From NCBI GenBank assembly GCA_943368475.1, contig CALRLF020000147.1:1-5734 (forward strand): a stretch of DNA of 5,734 nucleotides, in the 5' to 3' direction. The position numbers were made by a program, and so were the translations under genes. Position 1 is the stretch's first letter. Every line of letters starts with the position of its first letter. The notes beneath the pieces are model-generated. The model saw nothing but the letters and a program-made list of their open reading frames with translations. It was not told where the DNA came from and ran no database searches. Positions 1 through 5,693 of the stretch are shown one piece after another. Source of the DNA: UBA1930 sp943368475 (GTDB lineage Bacteria; Bacteroidota; Bacteroidia; Chitinophagales; Chitinophagaceae).

Positions 1-351
1 CATAACATTGACATTGGAAATCCTTGGGAAGATATAAACTCAAATAACCAAAATTTTTTTAATGGTAATGAAGATGAAATATTAAATGATGAAGACAGGA
101 TAGTTATTAACGAGAAATTGGATATAATTTTAGAGGCTCTATCAACTATGGATGTTAATATAAATATGATTAAGGAAGATTTTGAGTATTTGAAAAAATC
201 TTCTGAAAAAATTAGCAAAAAAGATTGGCAATTGATGTTCTATGGAAGTCTCTTTGGATGGGTGATTGACGAAGCGATACCTAAAGAATCCATCAATGTT
301 GTTTTTTCTACAATAATAGAACACTTCAAAAATATTCGTTTAATTGGTTAA
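1..351 (+). CDS. 3' end of an unrecognised gene (partial at left edge)
   Basis: The reading frame is open from the first base of the window to TAA at 349-351, so 116 C-terminal residues are visible and the true start lies outside. I do not recognise the family. The first ~38 visible residues are rich in Asn, Asp and Glu and look like a flexible linker. The rest, from about KLDIILEAL onward, looks mostly alpha-helical, with heptad-like hydrophobic spacing through IKEDFEYLKKSSEKI. It ends in a hydrophobic stretch (KDWQLMFYGSLFGWVIDEAI) that may be a buried helix pair or a membrane-contacting segment. No catalytic motif is visible. By hand count the GC content is about 28%, well below the genes that follow, which could mean recent acquisition or a weakly constrained protein. 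It is 41 nt upstream of the hydrolase on the same strand, so co-transcription is possible but unsupported. Confidence 0.6.
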   Translation, partial: HNIDIGNPWEDINSNNQNFFNGNEDEILNDEDRIVINEKLDIILEALSTMDVNINMIKEDFEYLKKSSEKISKKDWQLMFYGSLFGWVIDEAIPKESINVVFSTIIEHFKNIRLIG

Positions 352-392
352 TTGATGTATGCTCTCTAATTTGTTATTACTTTAAAATAAAA

Positions 393-1631
393 ATGAAAAT
401 TAATCCCTCCCGTCTCCAGCAACATTTCGAAGCCATGAGCCTTATTGGTAAGTTGGGCGAAACAGGCACTTGCCGTCCAGCACATTCTAAAGAAGAAAAA
501 CAGGCTTTCGAATTAGCTGCTTCTTGGATGCAGGAAGCTGGCATGACAACTCGTATCGACAATTTTGGCAACCTTGTTGGACGATTACAAGGAACCAGTC
601 CTGATTTGCCAGTTTTAATGATGGGTTCTCATTTAGACTCTCAACCCTATGGTGGAAGATTTGATGGTGTGGCTGGAGTGCTTTGTGCAATTGAAGTAGT
701 AAAAATATTAACCGAAAATAATATTCAACCAATAAGAACCATCGACGTAATTTCTTTTGCCGATGAAGAAGGTTGGCGTTTTAATAAAGGCTTATTTGGT
801 AGCAAAGGAATTTTAGGAAAATTGGAAAATGGCGATGTAGAGAGAAAAGATAAAGATGGAATCACAAGAGCTCAAGCCTTAAAAGATTTTGGTTGTGATA
901 TCACCAAGTTTAGTGAAAGTGAATATGCGTCAGGAAGTATATTTTGTTTTTTAGAATTGCATATTGAACAAGGTCCTGTTTTAGATATTGCCAATAAACC
1001 AATTGGTGTGGTGTCAGGTATTTCTGGTCCATTGTGGTTAACTGTAAAATTAAAAGGAATGGCTGGCCATGCAGGTTCTGTACCAATGGCAATAAGAAAA
1101 GATGCATTGGTGGGTGCTGCAGAAATTATTGTAGCACTCAACGAAATTGCCAATCAAATTCCTGGTGCACCAACTGTTGGAACAGTAGGTACGTTGAATG
1201 TGTTTCCTGCATCGAGAAATATTATTCCTGAAGAAGTAACATTTACAGTTGATTTAAGAGATATTGATTTAGAACGCAGGCATCGCTACGAAAAACAATT
1301 GATGGACAAAATGAAATCTATCACAGCAAAGCACAACCTGACTTACGAAATTTCAGAAGATACCAATAGCGAACCTCGTTATTGTGCAACATGGATAAAA
1401 GAAATTATTCATGATCAATGCAAAGCAATGAACTTAGATGCTCCAGAATTAATGAGTGGTCCATTTCACGATTCCTTGCCATTGTCATATGCTTGTGACT
1501 ATGGAATGATTTTTATAAGAAGTAAAGATGGTATCAGCCACAATCCTTTAGAGTATTCTTCTTACGAGGATTTGGCTTTAGGAACAGAAGTATTGCTTGG
1601 TACGGTAATGCAAATTCTAAGAGATAAATAA
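393..1631 (+). CDS. M20-family Zn-dependent amidohydrolase (allantoate amidohydrolase / N-carbamoyl-L-amino-acid hydrolase group)
   Basis: The 412-residue protein has the normal length and motif order of the M20 hydantoinase/carbamoylase group, cytosolic dimeric enzymes that cleave carbamoyl or ureido C-N bonds in purine (allantoate), pyrimidine or hydantoin breakdown. Expected two-metal ligands are visible: H80 and bridging D91 (GSHLDSQPYGGRFDG), E126 after putative catalytic E125 (FADEEGWRF), H190 (LELHIEQGP) and H383 (GISHNPLE). The lid/dimerisation domain (about 210-325) contains GHAGSVPM (H226), SRNIIPE (N276) and DLRD (R289), positions that bind substrate in relatives. One motif is unusual: the usual GAGHDA reads GPFHDS (H359, D360), so the substrate cannot be named. 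The ATG at 393 follows an A-rich leader without Shine-Dalgarno, normal for Bacteroidota, and gives the expected N-terminus. There is no signal peptide. Neighbours offer no purine or pyrimidine genes, so the pathway remains open. Family assignment is firm; the substrate is not. Confidence 0.9.
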   Translation: MKINPSRLQQHFEAMSLIGKLGETGTCRPAHSKEEKQAFELAASWMQEAGMTTRIDNFGNLVGRLQGTSPDLPVLMMGSHLDSQPYGGRFDGVAGVLCAIEVVKILTENNIQPIRTIDVISFADEEGWRFNKGLFGSKGILGKLENGDVERKDKDGITRAQALKDFGCDITKFSESEYASGSIFCFLELHIEQGPVLDIANKPIGVVSGISGPLWLTVKLKGMAGHAGSVPMAIRKDALVGAAEIIVALNEIANQIPGAPTVGTVGTLNVFPASRNIIPEEVTFTVDLRDIDLERRHRYEKQLMDKMKSITAKHNLTYEISEDTNSEPRYCATWIKEIIHDQCKAMNLDAPELMSGPFHDSLPLSYACDYGMIFIRSKDGISHNPLEYSSYEDLALGTEVLLGTVMQILRDK

Positions 1632-1646
1632 TACTTCAACAAAATA

Positions 1647-2495
1647 TTAAATTAGATTTTCAGTTGTTTTTTTTCTGTAAGCCGATGGCGTTACTTTCTT
1701 AATTTCTTTAAACTGCTTACTAAAGTGAGCCCAGCTGTTATACCCACTTTCGTAGCAAATTTCCATAATAGATTTGTTGGTATTGGTTAGTAATTTACAA
1801 GCATGACTAATTCTTATATCTTGAAGAAATTCGAAGTAGGTTTTCTTAATATTTTTTTTAAAAAACCTGCAAAACGTAGGAATACTCATTTCGGCTACTG
1901 CTGCAATATTTTTTAAAGTAATTGGTTCTAAATAATGTTTAAAAGAATAATCGATAATTTTTTCGATTGCTGGATTTACTTTATTGCCAGCATCTGCAAA
2001 ATTGGCTGTTAATAATTGATGCCTGTATGAAGTACTTATTTTGTAAAGGCATTGTAACAATAAATTGAATCGTTGAAACCCTTCGGCCATTTCTATTGTA
2101 ATAATTGTATCTGCAATTTCTTTTTTAGCTTTCTTTTCAAATTGTAAGCCATTGTTTTTTTGAAGTAGTAAAGCAATATTCTTCATTTCTGGGATGGATA
2201 AAAAAGGGTCACTAAATACATTTTTTGTAAAGTGAATAACCACTGCACTACCTATAGTTTTTGCTTGACTTTTTCTAAACCAGTGAGGTAAATTTCCTGC
2301 TAAGAAAAAAACATCGCCTGTATTGTAGGCTCCAATATAATCTCCAATCATTGCTGTGCCATTTCCTTTGGTAATTACAATTAACTCATGTTCTTCGTGC
2401 ATGTGCCAGTTGGTTTCAAAGTTGGGTGTCTTGTACGTACGGCAGGCAAAGCTTTCATTTTCTTCTAAATGAATTTTTTGAATTAAAGTTTTCAT
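1647..2495 (-). CDS. AraC-family transcriptional regulator with cupin sensor domain, probable xylose regulator
   Basis: The 282-residue protein has the two-part AraC/XylS architecture. Residues ~25-92 look like a cupin sugar-sensing domain (WHMHEEHELIVITKGNG, then GDVFFLAGNLPHWF). Residues ~178-276 form the double helix-turn-helix DNA-binding domain: the first HTH is LKNIAAVAEMSIPTFCRFFKK and the second IMEICYESGYNSWAHFSKQFK, followed by the family signature VTPSAYRKK. The cupin carries H31, H33, H36 and H71, which could bind a metal or sugar, though AraC cupins often lack metal. It is transcribed divergently from xylB, and the control region holds 21-bp-spaced direct repeats as expected for AraC-type binding, so a role as xylose-responsive activator of xylB is inferred. 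Its stop is 15 nt from the convergent hydrolase stop with no terminator between. Calling it xylR would go beyond the evidence, since an AraC-cupin protein beside sugar genes could respond to another sugar. Confidence 0.9.
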   Translation of the reverse strand: MKTLIQKIHLEENESFACRTYKTPNFETNWHMHEEHELIVITKGNGTAMIGDYIGAYNTGDVFFLAGNLPHWFRKSQAKTIGSAVVIHFTKNVFSDPFLSIPEMKNIALLLQKNNGLQFEKKAKKEIADTIITIEMAEGFQRFNLLLQCLYKISTSYRHQLLTANFADAGNKVNPAIEKIIDYSFKHYLEPITLKNIAAVAEMSIPTFCRFFKKNIKKTYFEFLQDIRISHACKLLTNTNKSIMEICYESGYNSWAHFSKQFKEIKKVTPSAYRKKTTENLI

Positions 2496-2508
2496 ATAGC
2501 TGCTATAT
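2494..2508. repeat. Perfect palindrome at the regulator start codon
   Basis: ATATAGC-T-GCTATAT has 7-bp perfect arms around one central base. It overlaps the first two bases of the regulator's ATG on the minus strand and covers the presumed ribosome-loading region. It could be a regulator-binding site for autorepression or a small mRNA hairpin; it also contains the first of the four ATRGCW half-sites described separately. Confidence 0.5.
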
Positions 2509-2574
2509 TATCATTAATGGCATACAAAATTATGTTTACTTGATAAGATAGCATACTTTATTTTAAAAATAGCA
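2496..2574 (+). promoter_or_regulatory. Candidate operator: four ATRGCW half-sites spaced 21-31-21 bp
   Basis: On the plus strand ATAGCT starts at 2496, ATGGCA at 2517, ATAGCA at 2548 and ATAGCA at 2569. Successive spacings are 21, 31 and 21 bp, so all four copies face the same side of the helix. The copies at 2517 and 2548 extend to ATRGCATAC; those at 2548 and 2569 share AAnATAGCA. AraC-type regulators such as AraC and XylR of Escherichia coli are known to bind direct repeats about 21 bp apart. The right pair lies immediately upstream of the candidate xylB -33 element, as expected for an activator. The left pair spans the candidate regulator transcription start and start codon, as expected for autoregulation. 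The motif is short and the DNA is AT-rich, so this remains a prediction. Confidence 0.5.
2525..2532 (-). promoter_or_regulatory. Candidate -7 element of the regulator promoter
   Basis: Read on the minus strand, 2532-2525 is TAATTTTG, an exact match to the Bacteroidota -7 consensus TAnnTTTG. It lies 29 nt upstream of the regulator ATG, implying a short leader. No TTG is seen at the expected -33 distance; instead the half-site at 2548-2553 falls near there, so the promoter may depend on bound regulator. Confidence 0.5.
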
Positions 2575-2575
2575 G

Positions 2576-2606
2576 TTGCTGAATCTTAATTAAAATACAA
2601 ATTTTG
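2576..2606 (+). promoter_or_regulatory. Candidate xylB promoter
   Basis: TTG at 2576-2578 is followed after 20 bases by AAATTTTG at 2599-2606, one mismatch from the Bacteroidota -7 consensus TAnnTTTG. The spacing is that expected for the -33/-7 pair. Transcription would start near 2611-2614, leaving a leader of about 30 nt before the ATG at 2642. The imperfect -7 box and the half-site ending two bases before the -33 TTG both suit an activator-dependent promoter. Confidence 0.45.
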
Positions 2607-2641
2607 AGTTCAAATTGATTGATTCATTTATATTTTGCTGT

Positions 2642-4117
2642 ATGTTATTATTAGGTTTAGATATTGGCACATCTTCTGTTAAAGCATCTGTTGTAGATGC
2701 TCAAACACAACAATGTATAGCAACTGCACAATTCCCTGAAATTGAAAGTGAAATCATTGCTTTGCAAACAGGCTGGGCCGAACAATCCCCTGAAATGTGG
2801 TGGAAACATGTACAATTTGCCATACTAAAAGTTCATGCCCAACAATTATACAATCCTGCTGATATAAAAGCAATTGGTATTGCTTATCAAATGCATGGAT
2901 TGGTTTGTATAGATAAAAACAAAGAAGTTTTACGAAATAGTATTATTTGGTGCGATAGCCGTGCTGTTGAAATTGGTAACAAAGCGTTTGAAGATATAGG
3001 CAATGGAAAATGCCTGCTGCATTTATTAAATTCTCCTGGAAATTTTACAGCCAGTAAATTGGCTTGGGTTAAAGCAAATGAACCTGAATTATATGGTAAT
3101 ATTGATAAAGTAATGTTACCTGGTGATTTTATTGCTATGAAATTAACTGGTGAATGTACAACCAGTATTGCAGCACTAAGTGAAGGTGTTTTTTGGGATT
3201 TTAAAAACAATGAATTGTCAGAAGATGTTTTTAATTATTATGGGTTTGATAAATCATTGATACCACAATTGCGTCAGGTATTTGATGAGCATGGACAGCT
3301 AAGTAATGATGTTGCTTCTTCTTTATCATTGTCAGCAGGTATTCCTGTAACCTATAAAGCAGGGGATCAACCCAACAATGCACTTTCATTAAATGTATTG
3401 CAACCTGGCGAAGTAGCTGCAACAGCAGGAACTAGTGGTGTGATTTATGGAGTGAGTGATGAATTAACGTATGATAATAAATCGAGGGTAAACACTTTTG
3501 CTCATGTAAACTATACAGTTGAAGAAAAACGTTTAGGTGTTTTATTGTGTATTAATGGAACAGGCATTTTAAATAGGTGGGTTAAAAATATTACTGGCAA
3601 TACACATACTTATCAAGCAATTAATGAAGCAGCATCGACTATAGCATATGGAAGCAATGGTTTGTATATGTTGCCATTTGGTAATGGAGCAGAAAGAATG
3701 CTGGAAAATAAAATAGTGCAAAGCCATATTCATGGAATAGATTTTAACGTGCATACCAATGCTCATTTATACAGAGCAGCACAGGAAGGAATTGCTTTTG
3801 CTTTTAGGTATGGATTAGATATTATGAGAGAAAATGGTATGCATCCAAAAGTGATAAGAGCTGGAAAAGCCAATATGTTTTTAAGTGATGTATTTACAGA
3901 GAGTTTTGTAAATGCAACTGGCGTTCCTGTTGAGTTATACAATTGTGATGGAAGTGTTGGAGCAGCTTTGGGTGCAGGTATTGGTGCATGTATTTTTAAA
4001 ACTGAAGCAGAGGCTTTTAGTAATGCTACTGTATTAAAATTGGTAGAACCTACGCAAACGGAATTGTATAATAATTTATATGAAGGTTGGAGGAATATTT
4101 TGTTGAAAGAACTATAA
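2642..4117 (+). CDS. xylB: Xylulokinase (FGGY carbohydrate kinase)
   Basis: XylB phosphorylates D-xylulose with ATP to D-xylulose 5-phosphate, in the cytosol. The 491-residue protein shows both FGGY actin-fold domains. In the N-terminal domain are the phosphate-binding loop DIGTSS (7-12), the sugar-contact motif QMHG (83-86) and WCDSR (103-107). AGDQPNNAL follows, with D242 as expected catalytic base. In the C-terminal domain are the second phosphate loop GTSG (263-266), the helix RAAQEGIAFAFRYGLDIM (378-395), and the nucleotide-binding stretch around RAGKANMFLSD (406-416) ending in DGSVGAALGAGIG. I chose the ATG at 2642, giving MLLLGLDIGTSS, the usual FGGY N-terminus; the frame extends upstream to a TTG at 2615, but that adds nine residues not typical of the family. 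The next gene is xylA, supporting xylulose over other sugars, though FGGY specificity is hard to read from sequence alone. There is no Shine-Dalgarno sequence. Xylulose specificity rests mainly on context. Confidence 0.9.
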   Translation: MLLLGLDIGTSSVKASVVDAQTQQCIATAQFPEIESEIIALQTGWAEQSPEMWWKHVQFAILKVHAQQLYNPADIKAIGIAYQMHGLVCIDKNKEVLRNSIIWCDSRAVEIGNKAFEDIGNGKCLLHLLNSPGNFTASKLAWVKANEPELYGNIDKVMLPGDFIAMKLTGECTTSIAALSEGVFWDFKNNELSEDVFNYYGFDKSLIPQLRQVFDEHGQLSNDVASSLSLSAGIPVTYKAGDQPNNALSLNVLQPGEVAATAGTSGVIYGVSDELTYDNKSRVNTFAHVNYTVEEKRLGVLLCINGTGILNRWVKNITGNTHTYQAINEAASTIAYGSNGLYMLPFGNGAERMLENKIVQSHIHGIDFNVHTNAHLYRAAQEGIAFAFRYGLDIMRENGMHPKVIRAGKANMFLSDVFTESFVNATGVPVELYNCDGSVGAALGAGIGACIFKTEAEAFSNATVLKLVEPTQTELYNNLYEGWRNILLKEL

Positions 4118-4136
4118 AAGCAATAGATTGAATCTT

Positions 4137-4197
4137 CCCCTCTTGGGAGGGGTAGTATGAACATCAAATGAAGAAAATGAATATTGGGGTGGGTTTT
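4137..4197. repeat. G/C-rich hairpin plus GGGGTGGGTTTT tail, REP-like intergenic repeat
   Basis: CCCCTC (4137-4142), loop TTGG, GAGGGG (4147-4152) forms a perfect 6-bp stem. A separate GGGGTGGGTTTT follows at 4186-4197. From memory, hairpins of CCCCTC...GAGGGG type followed closely by GGGGTGGGTT recur between genes in many Bacteroidota genomes, so this looks like a member of such a repeat family, split by about 33 nt of AT-rich sequence. There is no T-run right after the stem, so it is a poor intrinsic terminator; it might stabilise or trim the xylB mRNA end. Confidence 0.5.
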
Positions 4198-4245
4198 GTT
4201 GAATAAAGAGCTAAGCCATGAAAAGTGCGACGCCAGTAAAGTAAC

Positions 4246-4263
4246 ATAGTAGTACTATAGTTG
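4246..4263 (+). promoter_or_regulatory. Palindrome and weak promoter candidate upstream of xylA
   Basis: ATAGTA-G-TACTAT (4246-4258) is a perfect inverted repeat with 6-bp arms, overlapped by the 8-bp palindrome ACTATAGT (4254-4261). TATAGTTG at 4256-4263 is one mismatch from TAnnTTTG and lies 34 nt before the xylA ATG, similar to the -7 distances seen for the other two candidate promoters. No -33 TTG is present. It may give xylA its own promoter, or the site may bind a repressor; support is weak. Confidence 0.25.
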
Positions 4264-4297
4264 GTAAAATAATTCTTAAAATAAAAAACGAAAGTAT

Positions 4298-5626
4298 ATG
4301 TCAGTAGTATTAGGCGACAAAGAATTTTTTAAGGGCATTCCTCAAATAAAATTTGAAGGAGTAGAAAGTGATAACCCATTAGCATTTCGTTGGTACGATG
4401 AAAAAAGGGTTGTTGCAGGTAAGACCATGAAAGAGTGGTTTCGTTTTGCTGGTGCTTATTGGCATAGCTTCTGTGGCAGTGGTGCTGATCCGTTTGGTGA
4501 ACCAACACATATTTTTCCATGGAATGAAAAAGCTGATGCTGTAGAAAGAGCAAAAGATAAAGCTGATGCTGCTTTTGAATTTTTAACCAAATTAGGGTTG
4601 CCCTTTTATTGTTTTCATGATGTGGATGTGGTAGATTATGGAAACGATATTAATGAAAACGACAAGCGTTTACAAGCATTAACTGCCTACTTAAAACAAA
4701 AGCAAGCAGCAAGTGGAGTGCAATTGTTGTGGGGTACAGCCAATTTATTTTCTCATAGAAGATATATGAATGGAGCAAGTACCAATCCAGATTTTCATGT
4801 ATTAACACATGGTGCTGCTCAGGTAAAAGCTGCTATTGATGCAACGATTGACTTAGGTGGAGCTGGTTATGTTTTTTGGGGTGGAAGAGAAGGTTACATG
4901 AGTTTACTAAATACCAATATGCAACGTGAGAAAGAGCATTTTGCGAAGTTTTTACACCTATCTAAAGACTATGCAAGGGCAAATGGTTTTACTGGAACAT
5001 TTTTCATAGAACCTAAGCCTTGTGAGCCAAGTAAACATCAGTACGATTATGATGCAGAAACCGTGATAGGCTTCTTACGTCAGTATGATTTGCTGAACGA
5101 TTTTAAATTGAATTTAGAAGTGAATCATGCAACATTGGCTGGACACACCATGCAGCATGAAATGCAAATAGCTGCTGATGCTGGTATGTTAGGTAGTTTA
5201 GATGCCAACAGAGGTGATATGCAAAATGGTTGGGATACCGATCAGTTTCCAAACAACATCAATGAACTTACAGAGTGTATGCTGGTGTTTATAGAAGCTG
5301 GAGGTTTGCAAGGGGGTGGTATCAACTTTGATGCGAAAATTAGAAGAAATAGTACCGATCCTGCTGATTTGTTTTATGCTCATGTTGGTGGTATGGATAG
5401 TTTTGCTAGAGCATTGATTACTGCGGACAATATCTTGAATAAATCTGACTATAAGAAAATCCGTGCTGAGCGTTATAAAAGTTTTGATAGCGGTGCAGGT
5501 AAAGATTTTGAAGCAGGTAAACTTACTTTAGAAGATTTAAGGGCTTATGCTGTTGCAAATGGAGAACCTGCTGTTATAAGTGGCAAACAAGAGTATTTAG
5601 AGAATATCATTAATCGTTTTATTTAG
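4298..5626 (+). CDS. xylA: Xylose isomerase
   Basis: XylA interconverts D-xylose and D-xylulose in the cytosol, the first step of xylose catabolism, and supplies the substrate for the adjacent xylB. The 442-residue protein is a class II (long N-terminus) TIM-barrel enzyme, close to the 440 residues of Escherichia coli XylA. The N-terminal extension is typical (FEGVESDNPLAFRWYD, then YWHSFCGSGADPFG). The key residues sit at a constant offset of six from the E. coli numbering as I recall it: catalytic H107 and D110 (FHDVDV), and metal ligands E238 (FIEPKP), E274 and H277 (LEVNHATLAGH), D302 (LDANRGD), D313 and D315 (GWDTDQFP), and D345 (NFDAK). The C-terminal RRNSTDPADLFYAHVGGMD signature is intact, so the enzyme should be active. 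The ATG at 4298 follows an A-rich leader with no Shine-Dalgarno. It lies 180 nt after xylB and is followed 18 nt downstream by a strong stem-loop, marking it as the last gene of the unit. No transfer or truncation signs are seen. Confidence 0.98.
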   Translation: MSVVLGDKEFFKGIPQIKFEGVESDNPLAFRWYDEKRVVAGKTMKEWFRFAGAYWHSFCGSGADPFGEPTHIFPWNEKADAVERAKDKADAAFEFLTKLGLPFYCFHDVDVVDYGNDINENDKRLQALTAYLKQKQAASGVQLLWGTANLFSHRRYMNGASTNPDFHVLTHGAAQVKAAIDATIDLGGAGYVFWGGREGYMSLLNTNMQREKEHFAKFLHLSKDYARANGFTGTFFIEPKPCEPSKHQYDYDAETVIGFLRQYDLLNDFKLNLEVNHATLAGHTMQHEMQIAADAGMLGSLDANRGDMQNGWDTDQFPNNINELTECMLVFIEAGGLQGGGINFDAKIRRNSTDPADLFYAHVGGMDSFARALITADNILNKSDYKKIRAERYKSFDSGAGKDFEAGKLTLEDLRAYAVANGEPAVISGKQEYLENIINRFI

Positions 5627-5644
5627 TTGTTTAATTCATCAATT

Positions 5645-5680
5645 AAAATAAAAAAGGTGCATTTGCACCTTTTTTATTTT
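5645..5680. terminator. Bidirectional Rho-independent terminator
   Basis: AAAATAAAAAAGGTGC, loop ATTT, then GCACCTTTTTTATTTT: a perfect inverted repeat with 16-bp arms. The GGTGC/GCACC core is followed by a T-run on the plus strand and, by symmetry, on the minus strand. It ends the xylBA transcript and can equally end a minus-strand transcript arriving from the right. Confidence 0.9.
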
Positions 5681-5693
5681 GTATTACTTGAAC

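Noticed and set aside
118..351. A 77-residue gene starting at TTG 118
   Set aside because: The frame continues open to base 1, so this is more likely the internal part of a longer gene cut by the window edge.
1632..1646. Terminator between the convergent hydrolase and regulator genes
   Set aside because: The 15-nt gap contains no inverted repeat; any termination signal would have to lie inside the coding regions.
2629..2637. TATATTTTG as the xylB -7 box
   Set aside because: It has one base too many for TAnnTTTG and is so close to the ATG that transcription would start at about the start codon; the box at 2599-2606 is better placed.
2615..2641. TTG start nine codons upstream of the xylB ATG
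   Set aside because: The added residues (MIDSFIFCC) are not part of FGGY kinases, the ATG at 2642 gives the standard N-terminus, and the candidate transcription start at about 2611-2614 would leave almost no leader.
4137..4152. Hairpin as an intrinsic terminator for xylB
   Set aside because: No T-run follows the stem, and xylA downstream lacks a strong promoter of its own, so a full stop here is unlikely.
3763..4167. 134-residue minus-strand ORF overlapping the end of xylB
   Set aside because: It lies antisense to a well-supported kinase gene, and its protein has no recognisable motif; it is a shadow of xylB codon bias.
4168..4206. Twelve-residue ORF (MKKMNIGVGFVE) in the xylB-xylA spacer
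   Set aside because: It is very short, lies across the GGGGTGGG repeat tract and has no ribosome-binding or family support.
4214..4219. ATGGCT on the minus strand before xylA as another regulator half-site
   Set aside because: It matches ATRGCW, but no partner lies 21 bp away on either side, so a chance match is more likely.
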